Positions 34,901 through 47,677 of a stretch of 64,000 nucleotides of DNA are shown here, in pieces (positions within the stretch are counted from its first letter, which is position 1; each line of letters opens with the position of its first letter). Where the stretch lies: positions 379,501-443,500 of the forward strand of contig JAIQDT010000106.1 of NCBI GenBank assembly GCA_021521415.1, read 5' to 3'. A model generated the notes under the pieces. The model saw nothing but the letters and a program-made list of their open reading frames with translations. It did no database searches and was not told the origin of the DNA. Origin of the DNA: Bidens hawaiensis (Eukaryota; Streptophyta; Magnoliopsida; Asterales; Asteraceae). The position numbers and the translations under genes were made by a program.

Positions 34901-36807
34901 CGACCGGTCAATGCCTACAAAGACTGATTTTGGCAGAGGTGATTGGTCTATCCATGAGCTACTTCCTTCAGTTACTCCCAACACTGCAGTTTCATTGGTT
35001 AGTGTATATTTTTCTTATATATGTTCCTCTTCAATAATCTATCTAGAAAATTAAAATCTGTTTTTTTTTTCAGGCTGATCGTGGATTAAAGCGGAAAATG
35101 CCTGGATTCCAAAGTGAGCCACAAGATTCATTCAATCTTTCTCATGGTCAGCATCACTACAATTCTCATGGTCAAAGGCCCCATCTCATTGACAGCTTTC
35201 AAGGTGGCAGTAATCTACCACACCACTTATCTTCATCATCTTGGCGACCCCCACTAAATATGCAAATGCCGTCTCATCCATTTCAAAAACAAGTAAATGA
35301 CAGTTTTAGTGAAAGGAGAGAATCCAGTCAACAAATCCCAGTGCAGAACACTAGGTTCCCACCACAGTTATCACTGCCTCAAGAAATTAGACCAAATATG
35401 ATACCACCTACTTTAGGTTATAACCCGTCTCATTTAGTAACCCGACCCATGATTCGTGGGTACACCCCTCAAAGATTTGACCCATCTGCTGGTGCTTCAT
35501 TGCATCCAGTTTCTGGCATGCAATCATCTATGCCTTTTCATTTAGGCCCACCTCCTTTACCCCCAGGCCCACCTCCAGGTCCTCAATTACTTTCATCAAT
35601 CGCCTCCGCCCCTCCAGCTGGCGGTGCAATTTCTGGTTTATTAGGTTCTCTTATGGCTCAAGGTTTTCTCTCACTCAACAAACCGTCTCATGAACAGGTA
35701 CATATAATTTATCAGATTACAAAAGTTGTAATTTGTTGTAAGTTTTTCTTAGTTATGTAATTATATGTATAGGATTCAGTTGGGCTTGAGTTTGATCTTG
35801 ATGTTCTGAAGACGCGCCACGAGTCAGCAATAGCTGCTTTATATGAAGCTCTGCCCAGACAATGCAAAACATGTGGGCTCCGATTCAAGTTGCAAGAAGA
35901 ACATAGTAATCATATGGATTGGCATGTGACTAAGAACCGAGTATCAAAAAACCGTAAGCAAAAACCATCTCAGAAGTGGTTTGCTAATGTTAATGTGTGG
36001 CTGAGTAGTGCAGAGGCATTGGGAACTGATCCGGTTCCAGGGTTTCTTCTTCCTTCTGAGAATGTTGTGGAAAAGAAAGACGATGATGACATGGCGGTTC
36101 CTGCTGATGAGGATCAGAATGTTTGTGCACTTTGTGGAGAGCCGTTTGATGATTTTTACAGTGATGAAACAGAAGAATGGATGTATAGAGGTGCTGTGTA
36201 CATGAATGCTCCATCTGGAGCAACTGCGGGCATGGATAGATCTCAGTTAGGCCCCATAGTTCATGCTAAATGCAGGTCTGAGTCTACTGTGGACCCTCCT
36301 GATGATTCTGCCCATAATGGACGGGTATGTAATGCAACTGGCTTTGCTGTATATATGAAATTATAAGATCCTTGCTGCCTATATTACAAATTAAATAGGT
36401 GAAGTTAAGTATTTGCTGTAATTTTTTGTCTACTCGTTTTAAGCATGACTTCCTCTGCAAATTGCAAATTTCTTTGTGTCTTCGATTCACCACAATTAGT
36501 GATTTTATGGTGTTATTCTAAACAAAACAATATTTTGGTTACTCCATTTGGTTTCTACTTGGCGATGCCCTTTTCGCACACGAAACCAATTAAACAGCAA
36601 ATTAGAAAATGTAACTCACCTTCACCTGTTTAATTTAAAATATAATTAACTGAACTGCATTAAAAAGATAAATTATATGAGGTGATAAAAAATGTCTACC
36701 AGAACTTATTTGACTGGTACTGTAATGCATGTTGTAAAAGTTAAAAGATTTTCATTTGTTTTATTTTTTATTTTCAGGCATTTACTGAAGAGAGGATGCG
36801 TAGTTAG
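31945..36807 (+). CDS. PCFS4: PCF11-type polyadenylation and cleavage factor (PCFS4-like)
   Basis: Six in-phase exons (31945-32217, 33916-34017, 34107-34997, 35074-35697, 35773-36324, 36778-36807) join to 823 residues; Arabidopsis PCFS4 is about 808. The N-terminal RNA polymerase II CTD-interacting domain (~15-140) includes [36 protein letters not shown] and [15 protein letters not shown]. The middle is long, disordered and Pro/Ser/Gln-rich, with a conserved acidic patch [13 protein letters not shown]. The C-terminal part has a zinc finger ([21 protein letters not shown], from ~661, in two parts: C661, C664, then His pair) and a second Cys pair CALCGEPF with the distal HAKC. In Arabidopsis PCFS4 works in pre-mRNA 3'-end processing in the nucleus and promotes flowering through FCA polyadenylation. 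The protein is intact; a tiny last exon ends ERMRS. Confidence 0.93.
32168..33720 (+). repeat. Tandem triplication within intron 1 of the PCFS4-like gene
   Basis: The sequence beginning in the 3' part of exon 1 and continuing into intron 1 occurs about three times: from 32168, from about 32655 (intron part only) and from 32943. Shared landmarks include 'tatgcatattcatgatatga', 'gatgtgtttgtaatatt' and 'gcaaggcgtataacataaag'. The third copy again starts with exon 1 sequence and is lengthened by a ~210-bp insertion (33316-33527) rich in 'gagctcgagctcg' that resembles degenerate hAT MITE text. The host gene's true acceptor is at 33914-33915. Confidence 0.8.
32947..32997 (+). other. Duplicated exon-1 fragment with its own splice sites inside intron 1
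   Basis: These 51 bases encode [17 protein letters not shown], a copy of the last 17 codons of exon 1 (one residue changed, Ala to Val). It is preceded by AG (ccag at 32943-32946) and followed by the same donor (gag|gtaatt) as exon 1. It is in phase: inclusion would insert 17 residues into the CTD-interacting domain. The polypyrimidine tract before it is poor, so it may be silent. Confidence 0.6.
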
Positions 36808-37720
36808 CTGAGCTGATTTCGGCTTTTAGGTCCATTTCTGTAACCTAGAAACGAGTTTCTTCATTTTACTTGTTCTCACATCTGCTCGAATGTATGCAGT
36901 GGCAGTCTTGTACATGTATAGTTGGATTAAATTGATATGGATTTCCCCTGCATCAGAATGACTGAACTACCCGTTTTTCGTTTTTTGCTTTTTTTTTTTT
37001 TCGTAATTCCATCTTTCCATGGCCGGATTCTTGATTCTTAAGACCTACCCGTATCACAATTCACAAAAATTGTTAAGATTGGAAGCATCTTATAGGTCTT
37101 TTTAATTAGATGTATGCATTTTGTTGCCAACTGTTATTTGCAGGGAGGATTACATTGCTGATAAAAGTGCATACATTGATGAAATGTCTGTAGAAGAACC
37201 CTGGTCAACCTGTGCTCAACATATTTCGACTTATTTTCATTGTTGCAGCAGTTAACTGTATTTCCAGCTTTGTTCATTTGATGCTTTTAAAACATGCAAT
37301 TCAAATGTTTTGTTACATTTAATGGGTTATATATCTGAAAAACTTATTATTTATGGTAAAAGTGAGATGCACAAGAATTGCATATCCATCACACTTTATT
37401 AGATAATGTGTTTGCTAGATTACATGAGCATTGCAAGTTATAAGCTTGAATCCAGATACAAATGTCTTAACTAGTTTACACTAATGGAGAGAACTCTTAC
37501 CCTCAAAATAAACAAACAACTAATTGCCACAAGAATAAAAAGCATACATCTCTATATTGGCATTCCAATGTGAAGATACACATCCTGCTTGTTGATGAAA
37601 TAGCTTTGATGAAATAGCTTTGAAGTATCACAATATTTGCTTTTGAGTAGATACCATTTGGGAAAATTCCCAAAATGGATAATTTTAACCAACGGAAAAA
37701 TTCCCAAAATGGCCATATCA
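36808..37720. other. 3' UTR of the PCFS4-like gene and following spacer
   Basis: The 3' UTR probably reaches ~36960 ('gttggattaaattgatatgg'). Beyond that, no gene is seen. 37660-37720 contains 'gggaaaattcccaaaatgg' text twice, similar to the ends of the MITE in intron 4 of the TSB-like gene (56205-56606). Confidence 0.45.
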
Positions 37721-37726
37721 TTTGTT

Positions 37727-37845
37727 TGTTTGGGAAGTCATTTGCTCGTTTGGGAGGTCATTTGTTCATTTGGGGTGTCGGGTGTCGTTTGTTCGTTTGG
37801 GTGATCATTTATTCGTTTGGGAGGTCATTTGTTTGTTTGGGGTTC
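37727..37845. repeat. ~20-bp minisatellite (gtttgggaggtcatttgttc)
   Basis: Five to six imperfect copies of a 20-bp unit built on 'gtttggga-gtcattt'. One copy is expanded by 'gtgtcgggtgtc'. It runs directly into a 32-base near-perfect palindrome. No coding role is apparent; the ORFs that cross it are compositional. Confidence 0.8.
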
Positions 37846-37870
37846 GACCTAAATATTTAGGCCGAACCCC
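37839..37870. other. 32-base palindrome (hairpin)
   Basis: The left arm ggggttcgacctaaa and right arm tttaggccgaacccc are inverted copies with one mismatch around a central 'ta' pair. It joins the minisatellite to LTR-like sequence. It could form a cruciform, or could be the inverted end of an element. Confidence 0.75.
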
Positions 37871-38480
37871 GAAGGTACTTTTGAATGAAATGCCTAGGCT
37901 TTAAGCGGGCGGCACTCCTACTAATCGTCGAGTATTTAAGAGAAAACGGTATCGGAACTTGTACGTACTTTAAGAATAAACCACTCAAGATCGTTGGGAA
38001 TCGGACACTATTCCCAAGACTAATTGTGTGAGTGAGAGAATGGGTTTTGGGATGCAAAAATGCAGGGCCCCAACCTCCTATTTATAGGAAAAATTTTGAA
38101 GTTCATCGTGTATCGAGATGGACTGTAAAACCCTCCTTAACCGCCCTTTTATTATTTGAATCCGTAGGTATCGCGGCGAATGAATGATCTTATCATCGTG
38201 TAGCACGACATAGACCAACTAGAATTGCTTCGTCTGACCTGCCATGTGGTGCCACATGGCCTATCAGATCGTGCCACGTGTGTTCCACATGGTGCAACAC
38301 GTGTCTGGTGGTCGTGGTGCCCACGCTGCGTATCGCGATGACCAAAGACTCGGTTCATTGCGTAGAGCGACACCATGCATCTATTTCTCGAGTTTTTGTG
38401 AAACATCCAGGCGTGATGGTTCTTCTTCTGATCCATCGCGTAGCGCCATGGTTCTTGCTTGAATTCCAGAATTTTCATTT
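37871..38480 (-). mobile_element. LTR-like segment (solo LTR or remnant), minus strand
   Basis: Read on the minus strand, a TATA box (cctataaatagg, 38077-38088) is followed by a short leader with 'acccattctctcactcac' and later 'cgattcccaacgatcttg', the layout of plant LTR promoters. Upstream on that strand (38140-38480) there are several 'gtggcac/ccacatgg' inverted motifs. No matching LTR, primer-binding site or coding region lies nearby, so the boundaries are uncertain. Confidence 0.35.
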
Positions 38481-40020
38481 TCTGCCCTTTATCTTCACAC
38501 GCCCATTGTGTAATAATTGTAATGATTAATGTTTTTGATCAGTTGTGAAGTTTGGTTTGAGTTCTCAGGTTGCACAATTCTGCTACCTTGAAGTAATTAA
38601 GCCATTGGCAACTAAAATCCCAATTGGAGTCATTGAAGAGTAAGTTGAAAGGTAAAATGAATAGATGATAATTGACAGTGGCAATTAATAGAAGCATGTG
38701 CAAGAAGGTGCAACAACATGAATAAGTGTACGTGCCTTTGTTCTTCTTCTTCGGTGAAAGAAACAATATTGCATCATCACAAAATTGTTTATATAGTATC
38801 TTGAAAGATAACGTGTAAGCAAGGTAATTGTTATACATGTAAGAGTATAATTTAGTTTGTCAACAATTGTTTTTCACATATACACGGGTGTGCCATCTTT
38901 CATAGTACGCTGAAACACGTTCGGCAAGTAATCTGATTCGACACCGGCGACGGAAAACGGTTGTGGTATGAAAAATTGGTCACGAAGATGGATCATGCTA
39001 ATGCATTCTATGTTTGTATTTTATTTCTCAACATACACGAAACAACAAGTGGTTGCTGACTTGCTGTTCCACACAAGGATTTCATGGACAGGTATGACAC
39101 ACAAAAGATTTCATGGCTCATCACATTGCAACTACTTCTAGAATTGATTATCTCCGGCACTTTGCTTTTTGTTCATGTAGAAAACGTGCTCCACGCATGA
39201 CCAAGTTGACATATAACAAGTGGTATTATGTGCATGAGAGTTCAAGATGATCTTTTCAAAGAGAATGGTGATCATGGTGATATTATTATTGAAGTGAGAT
39301 TGTTTGTCCTTTACAAATGTCTTCCTTCTCCCATATACAGGAGGTTATATCTTTTACATATCAAAACTAACTTTGTGGTTCCTCTTTATCTGGTTCCTTT
39401 CCTTCAACTTCTGGCCTTTTACCCATCATGCACTAGATAGGTCTGAAGAGCATGCTTTCCTTAGACTTTCATATGGTTAAGGAGAAAGAATAGTAAATCT
39501 TGGGAGGATTTCTTGGTTTGACCAAATTTTTATTCTTATCTTCGTTTTTTATGGGCCTTTACTCTTCTCATGGGCTATCCTTGTTAAATCTTCAATAACC
39601 TTCTTCACCTATTTGGTTATGGACCGCCTTAGTTAGAAGCCTTAATTCGAGGTAGGCTCTATAATTACTAAGTATTTGTTTGTTACAATAAGTTATTAGT
39701 TAAAAGTTTATAGGCAATTTTAATTTATTTTAAAATAAATTGATAAAAATATGCGATACCTGATTTAAATGAATGAATGGCCGGCCACCTTTGTAGCACG
39801 ATTACCGTTCTAGAATTAGACATTTATCTTTATTTAAACAGTTCTATCTATATGATTTAGACATGTCACTCTCCTCCTTTTACATGGAATTGACAAGAGA
39901 AATACATGCATTATTTGACATTTTGTTGTGAAAAAGATTAGTCAAACATCAAATCAATTTGCAATAGGGCACATTGCTAAATCACGTTAGTTAATACGTG
40001 TACGCGTTCTATATATATAT
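38481..40020. other. Intergenic region without recognisable gene
   Basis: Only short ORFs without motifs are present. 39540-39605 ('cttctcatgggctatccttgttaaatcttcaataacc') resembles 57590-57650 downstream of the TSB-like gene, so this may be the edge of a duplicated segment. The words 'catggaattgacaagagaaat' occur at ~39883 and ~40180, flanking an inverted-repeat element copy. Confidence 0.45.
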
Positions 40021-40023
40021 ATA

Positions 40024-40197
40024 GGGTAAGGTTAAAATGAAAACTCATTTGAGTCGTGAAAACCCTATGTAACATCGTTTTTTTTTCTTTTTGTTACATG
40101 TAATATATGTTGTAACATTTAATACAAAACATTGAAACATCAAAAAAAAAATGTAGTGAAAACTCACTTGAGTTGTGAAACATGGAATTGACAAGAG

Positions 40198-40200
<3 letters not shown>
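40024..40200 (-). mobile_element. Truncated inverted copy of the (TA)n-flanked element E1
   Basis: The sequence from 'gggtaaggttaaaatgaaaa' to 'cgtttttttt' is the reverse complement of the right part of the element at 40281-40604. It follows an atatat run at 40012-40021 and is followed by a longer (ta)n at 40201-40247. Its distal end is disrupted. Confidence 0.55.
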
Positions 40201-40250
<50 letters not shown>

Positions 40251-40280
40251 TCAAACTATACTTCTATATATATATATATA

Positions 40281-40600
40281 GGGTAGTATAAAATGAAAAC
40301 ACACTTGAGTTATGAAAACTCTAAAAACTCATTCTCAACCACATGTTTTAATTAATTTTAAATCTTGTGGTCCATAATTAAAGTGAATAAAAAATATAAA
40401 TATAAATATAACTTTTTCTCTCTTCTGAAAACATATATAAAAATTAGTAAAAAAATGTTAAAAAATAGCAAAACATTTTTTTTATGTTTCGATGTTTTGT
40501 ATTAAATGTTACAACATATATTACATGTAACAAAAAAAAACGATGTTACATAGGGTTTTCGCGGGTTTTCACAACTCAAATGAGTTTTCATTTTAACCTG

Positions 40601-40604
<4 letters not shown>
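40281..40604 (+). mobile_element. (TA)n-flanked inverted-repeat element, type E1
   Basis: The left end GGGTAGTATAAAATGAAAAC and the right end (reverse complement GGGTCAGGTTAAAATGAAAA) are imperfect inverted repeats of about 40 bp. Both flanks are TA microsatellites (40266-40280, 40605-40634). This fits the microsatellite-targeting 'Micron'-like class described in rice. That comparison rests on the layout, not on sequence identity. There is no coding sequence. Confidence 0.6.
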
Positions 40605-40634
<30 letters not shown>

Positions 40635-40636
<2 letters not shown>

Positions 40637-41210
40637 TGAGATCAAATAAAAACTCATCTTAAAGATAAAACTTAAAAACTCCTAAAAATTATTTTTAACT
40701 TTTTTAAAAAAAAAATTTTGAAGTTTCTTTTTTTTTTCCATTATTCTTATATATATATTGTTATTGATTCCAAAAAAAAACCTTGCTGTAACCTTGTCGA
40801 TATAGTGTACATGTGTAATAGTGTGCATTACATATATACAAAGTGTTGTATTGTATAGAATACAACACTATTGCACATATTTGATACAACACTATCGTAT
40901 ATATGCAATATAAGACTAATACGCACATCGAATATGCATTAGGTAGTATGTATAATACAACATTAACGCACATGTGCACTACATCGACTTTTATTTTATT
41001 ATTCTTTTTGCATATAATACAACACTACTACACATATATAATACACACGCGCATTACATCAGTTTTTTTTTATTTTTTCGAGTGAAGGGTAAGAAAATAT
41101 AAGAATAATGGCAAAAACAGAAATTTAAAAATATTTTTTTATTTTTAATTAAAATAATTCTTTAAGAGTTTTTGAGTTTTCTCTCTAAAGATAAGTTTTC
41201 TCTTGATCCT

Positions 41211-41213
<3 letters not shown>
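40635..41213 (+). mobile_element. Element E2 (first of seven copies), (TA)n-flanked with ~60-bp inverted ends
   Basis: The left end GGTGAGATCAAATAAAAACT and the reverse complement of the right end GAAAGGATCAAGAGAAAACT stay similar (roughly three quarters of positions) for about 60 bases. TA runs lie on both sides. Further copies begin at 42652, 44669, 46679, 48697, 59854 and 61846. The centre has many 'atacaacact' and 'gcacatgtgcactacatcga' words. No transposase. Confidence 0.7.
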
Positions 41214-41252
<39 letters not shown>

Positions 41253-41254
<2 letters not shown>

Positions 41255-41589
41255 GAGATTTCAATTAAGAACCCCTTTGAGTTTTAAGAACTCAAAAGAA
41301 CTTATTGTAACGATTTTTTTTTTCGAATTTTTTTTACACATGCTTAATATATGTAAGTTACATACACGTAAAAAATTACAGAATTTTTTACGCACCGAGT
41401 CGACTTTTTACACATGTGTAACGGACGTAAAAGTTAGTGTAACCACTTACATATTTATTCTCTCTTCTACTTTGACTTTTTTGCCAGATTTAATCTCAAC
41501 CACATATTCCAATCCATTTAATTTAATGTGTGGCCTAGAATTGAGTTCTTAAGTTCTTAAAACTCAACATGGTTCTCAAAATATCACTT

Positions 41590-41591
<2 letters not shown>
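41253..41591 (+). mobile_element. Element E3 (first copy), (TA)n-flanked with inverted ends
   Basis: The left end GGGAGATTTCAATTAAGAAC and the right end, read in reverse complement, share a core TTGAGTTTTAAGAACT at the same distance from the tip. TA runs flank it. Copies recur in each full unit (for example near 43258, 45285, 47300, 60467 and 62459). E1, E2 and E3 have related end design and the same target preference, so they look like members of one superfamily. Confidence 0.62.
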
Positions 41592-41630
<39 letters not shown>

Positions 41631-42301
41631 TTTAGGTTATTTTTATATAATTTAATAGTAAAAGTAGTGAGCCTTTTTTTTAATTAAAATTGATGGGGAG
41701 GAAAAATTATTTACTAAAATGTGTGATTTGAAACCTATTTACTAAAATAGGTAATTCTCATTTATTCCTTTATTTACTAATCTATTATAACTTTTTTCTT
41801 TTTCTTTTTATTTAATCAACCTATTATCATTATTTTTTTAGTTTTACTTTTTAATCAACACATTTAAGACGTTTTTTTAAATAATTAGTTATATTAAGCC
41901 TATGTAAAATAAAAACAAAATAATAAGCTAAATAGAAATGAAATAAAAGTTCCAAAATATACTTAACAAAACTAATAAATTAATGCAAATGTTTTACTTG
42001 TCTTTCTTTAAATTAAGAAGTCAAGATAATTGAGTTTTCATTTAGCAAACAAACCTATAGCTTCTTTAGGGTTATGTTTAATATATAACTATTATTTAAT
42101 AGTCTTGTTGAATTACAATATCTTTATTTTATTCTTTTTTTAATATACCTAGTTGTATTATTGCTTTAGGATAAAATGCGGATCTAATTCAGTAAAATTT
42201 ATGAATATTCCTCCTAAAAACGATTTATATCATGATATGATTTTGAAAAAAAAAATTGGTCTTGTTATTTAAACACGTGATGCTTTTTTCTTGATTGATA
42301 A

Positions 42302-42360
42302 CTAGGTTAGAGCTCGTGTTTCACACGGGTGAAAAATATAATAAAAATAAAAAATTGTTA
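42302..42360 (-). mobile_element. Helitron 3' terminus within each ~2-kb unit
   Basis: On the minus strand the sequence runs CCCGTGTGAAACACGGG (hairpin stem, intact in units 2-7; one base changed here) then CTCTAACCTAG|T, the canonical Helitron end with hairpin and CTRR. It recurs near 44322, 46332, 48352, 61500 and 63506. A matching TC start was not found, so the element is truncated or the other end is degenerate. Confidence 0.65.
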
Positions 42361-43596
42361 TATATAATACATTAATTATAAGTGAATTAACAAAATATCA
42401 TTTAGAAGTCAAGAAATTTAACAGAATAATTACTTAAGTGGAGTTGGCAAGCATTTTTAGTTTGAAACATGAGGTCTTGGGTTCGAGACTTGTATCACAC
42501 AATAATTTATTTTTCAAAATTTTACAAAATGTTATCTTCATATGAAGATGGTTGTATTTGAAGAGAACATGCTCCATATTTTCGCGGGTTTTCACAACTC
42601 AAATGAGTTTTCATTTTAATCTGACCCTATATATATGTATATATATATATAGGTGAGATCAAATAAAAACTCATCTTAAAGATAAAACTTAAAAACTCCT
42701 AAAAATTATTTTTAACTTTTTTTTAAAAATTTTTTGAAGTTTCTTTTTTTTTCCATTATTCTTATATATATATTGTTATTGATTCCAAAAAAAAACCTTG
42801 CTGTAACCTTGTCGATGTAGTGCACATGTGTAATAGTGTGCATTGCATATATACAAAGTGTTGTATTGTATAGAATACAACACTATTGCACATATTTGAT
42901 ACAACACTATCGTATATATGCAATATAAGACTAATACGCACATCGAATACGCATTAGGTAGTATGTATAATACAACATTAACGCACATGTGCACTACATC
43001 GACTTTTATTTTATTATTTTTTTTGCATATAATACAACACCACTACACATATATAATACACACGCGCATTACAGCAGTTTTTTTTTTATTTTTTCGAGTG
43101 AAGGGTAAGAAAATATAAGAATAATGGCAAAAACAGAAATTTAAAAATATTTTTTTATTTTTAATTAAAATAATTCTTTAAAAGTTTTTGAGTTTTCTCT
43201 CTAAAGATAAGTTTTCTCTTGATCCTTTCTCTCTCTATATATATATATATATATATAGGGGAGATTTCAATTAAGAACCCCTTTGAGTTTTAAGAACTCG
43301 AAAGAACTTAGTGTAGCGATTTTTTTTTTCGAATTTTTTTTACACATGCTTAATATATGTAAGTTACATACGCGTAAAAAAATTACAGAACTTTTTACGC
43401 ACCGAGTCGACTTTTTACACTTGTGTAACGGACGTAAAAGTTAGTGTAACCACTTACATATTTATTCTCTCTCCTACTTTGACTTTTTTGCCAGATTTAA
43501 TCTCAACCACATATTCCAATCCATTTAATTTAATGTGTGGCCTAGAATTGAGTTCTTAAATTCTTAAAACTCAATATGGTTCTCAAAATATCACTT

Positions 43597-43647
<51 letters not shown>

Positions 43648-45245
43648 TTTAGGTTATTTTTATATAATTTAATAGTAAAAGTAGTGAGCCTTTTTTTTAA
43701 TTAAAATTGATGGGGTGGAAAAATTATTTACTAAAATGTGTGATTTGAAACCTATTTACTAAAATAGGTAATTCTCATTTATTCCTTTATTTACTAATCT
43801 ATTATAACTTTTTTCTTTTTCTTTTTATTTAATCAACCTATTATCATTATTTTTTTAGTTTTACTTTTTAATCAACACATTTAAGACGTTTTTTTAAATA
43901 ATTAGTTATATTAAGCCTAAGTAAAATAAAAACAAAATAATAAGCTAAATAGAAATGAAATAAAAGTTCCAAAATATACTTAACAAAACTAATAAATTAA
44001 TGCAAATGTTTTACTTGTCTTTCTTTAAATTAAGAAGTCAAGATAATTGAGTTTTCATTTAGCAAACAAACCTATAGCTTCTTTAGGGTTATGTTTAATA
44101 TATAACTATTATTTAATAGTCTTGTTGAATTACAATATCTTTATTTTATTCTTTTTTTAATATACCTAGTTGTATTATTGCTTTAGGATAAAATGCGGAT
44201 CTAATTCAGTAAAATTTATGAATATTCCTCCTAAAAACGATTTATATCATGATATGTTTTTGAAAAAAAAAATTGGTCTTGTTATTTAAACACGTGATGC
44301 TTTTTTCTTGATTGATAACTAGGTTAGAGCCCGTGTTTCACACGGGTGAAAAATATAATAAAAATAAAAAATTGTTATATATAATACATTAATTATAAGT
44401 GAATTAACAATATATCATTTAGAAGTCAAGAAATTTAACAGAATAATTACTTAAGTGGAGTTGGCAAGCATTTTTAGTTTGAAACATGAGGTCTTGGGTT
44501 CGAGACTTGTATCACACAATAATTTATTTTTCAAAATTTTACAAAACGTTATCTTCATATGAAGATGGTTGTATTTGAAGAGAACATGCTCCATATTTTC
44601 GCGGGTTTTCACAACTCAAATGAGTTTTCATTTTAACCTAACCCTATATCTATGTATCTATAAATATAGGTGAGATCAAATAAAAACTCATCTTAAAGAT
44701 AAAACTTAAAAACTCTTAAAAAAAATTTTTAACTTTTTTTTAAAAAATTTTTGAAGTTTCTTTTTTTTTCCCATTATTCTTATATATATATTGTTATTGA
44801 TTCCAAAAAAAACCTTGCTGTAACCTTGTCGATGTAGTGCACATGTGTAATAGTGTGCATTGCATATATACAAAGTGTTGTATTGTATAGAATACAACAC
44901 TATTGCAAATATTTGATACAACACTATCGTATATATGCAATATAAGACTAATACGCACATCGAATACGCATTAGGTAGTATGTATAATACAACATTAACG
45001 CACATGTGCACTACATCGACTTTTATTTTATTATTTTTTTTGCATATAATACAACACCACTACACATATATAATACACACGCGCATTACAGCAGTTTTTT
45101 TTTTAATTTTTTCGAGTGAATGGTAAGAAAATATAAGAATAATGGCAAAAACAGAAATTTAAAAATATTTTTTTATTTTTAATTAAAATAATTCTTTAAA
45201 AGTTTTTGAGTTTTCTCTCTAAAGATAAGTTTTCTCTTGATCCTT

Positions 45246-45286
<41 letters not shown>

Positions 45287-45622
45287 GAGATTTCAATTAA
45301 GAACCCCTTTGAGTTTTAAGAACTCGAAAGAACTTAGTGTAACGATTTTTTTTTTCGAATTTTTTTTACACATGCTTTATATATGTAAGTTACATACACG
45401 TAAAAAAATTACAGAACTTTTTACGCACCGAGTCGACTTTTTACACATGTGTAACGGACGTAAAAGTTAGTGTAACCACTTACATATTTATTCTCTCTCC
45501 TACTTTGACTTTTTTGCCAGATTTAATCTCAACCACATATTCCAATCCATTTAATTTAATGTGTGGCCTAGAATTGAGTTCTTAAGTTCTTAAAACTCAA
45601 TATGGTTCTCAAAATATCACTT

Positions 45623-45657
<35 letters not shown>

Positions 45658-47255
45658 TTTAGGTTATTTTTATATAATTTAATAGTAAAAGTAGTGAGCC
45701 TTTTTTTTAATTAAAATTGATGGGGTGGAAAAATTATTTACTAAAATGTGTGATTTGAAACCTATTTACTAAAATAGGTAATTCTCATTTATTCCTTTAT
45801 TTACTAATCTATTATAACTTTTTTCTTTTTCTTTTTATTTAATCAACCTATTATCATTATTTTTTTAGTTTTACTTTTTAATCAACACATTTAAGACGTT
45901 TTTTTAAATAATTAGTTATATTAAGCCTAAGTAAAATAAAAACAAAATAATAAGCTAAATAGAAATGAAATAAAAGTTCCAAAATATACTTAACAAAACT
46001 AATAAATTAATGCAAATGTTTTACTTGTCTTTCTTTAAATTAAGAAGTCAAGATAATTGAGTTTTCATTTAGCAAACAAACCTATAGCTTCTTTAGGGTT
46101 ATGTTTAATATATAACTATTATTTAATAGTCTTGTTGAATTACAATATCTTTATTTTATTCTTTTTTTAATATACCTAGTTGTATTATTGCTTTAGGATA
46201 AAATGCGGATCTAATTCAGTAAAATTTATGAATATTCCTCCTAAAAACGATTTATATCATGATATGATTTTGAAAAAAAAAATTGGTCTTGTTATTTAAA
46301 CACGTGATGCTTTTTTCTTGATTGATAACTAGGTTAGAGCCCGTGTTTCACACGGGTGAAAAATATAATAAAAATAAAAAATTGTTATATGTAATACATT
46401 AATTATAAGTGAATTAACAATATATCATTTAGAAGTCAAGAAATTTAACAGAATAATTACTTAAGTGGAGTTGGCAAGCATTTTTAGTTTGAAACATGAG
46501 GTCTTGGGTTCGAGACTTGTATCACACAATAATTTATTTTTCAAAATTTTACAAAATGTTATCTTCATATGAAGATGGTTGTATTTGAAGAGAACATGCT
46601 CCATATTTTCGCGGGTTTTCACAACTCAAATGAGTTTTCATTTTAACCTGACCCTATATATATGTGTATATATATATAGGTGAGATCAAATAAAAACTCA
46701 TCTTAAAGATAAAACTTAAAAACTCCTAAAAATTATTTTTAACTTTTTTTTAAAAAAATTTTTGAAGTTTCTTTTTTTTTTTCCATTATTCTTATATATA
46801 TATTGTTATTGATTCCAAAAAAAACCTTGCTGTAACCTTGTCGATGTAGTGCACATGTGTAATAGTGTGCATTGCATATATACAAAGTGTTGTATTGTAT
46901 AGAATACAAAACTATTGCACATATTTGATACAACACTATCGTATATATGCAATATAAGACTAATACGCACATCGAATACGCATTAGGTAGTATGTATAAT
47001 ACAACATTAACGCACATGTGCACTACATCGACTTTTATTTTATTATTTTTTTTGCATATAATACAACACTACTACACATATATAATACACACGCGCATTA
47101 CAGCAGTTTTTTTTTATTTTTTCGAGTGAAGGGTAAGAAAATATAAGAATAATGGCAAAAACAGAAATTTAAAAATATTTTTTTATTTTTAATTAAAATA
47201 ATTCTTTAAAAGTTTTTGAGTTTTCTCTCTAAAGATAAGTTTTCTCTTGATCCTT

Positions 47256-47302
<47 letters not shown>

Positions 47303-47638
47303 GAGATTTCAATTAAGAACCCCTTTGAGTTTTAAGAACTCGAAAGAACTTAGTGTAACGATTTTTTTTTTCGAATTTTTTTTACACATGCTTTATATAT
47401 GTAAGTTACATACACGTAAAAAAATTACAGAACTTTTTACGCACCGAGTCGACTTTTTACACATGTGTAACGGACGTAAAAGTTAGTGTAACCACTTACA
47501 TATTTATTCTCTCTCCTACTTTGACTTTTTTGCCAGATTTAATCTCAACCACATATTCCAATCCATTTAATTTAATGTGTGGCCTAGAATTGAGTTCTTA
47601 AGTTCTTAAAACTCAATATGGTTCTCAAAATATCACTT

Positions 47639-47677
<39 letters not shown>

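Noticed and set aside
37141..37260. Possible extra 3' exon of the PCFS4-like gene (AG followed by an open frame)
   Set aside because: The conserved protein end (KKMRS-like ERMRS) is already reached at 36807, and the frame has no match to the family.
39228..39440. 70-codon ORF downstream of the LTR-like segment
   Set aside because: No family motif, and no splice or promoter context; likely chance.
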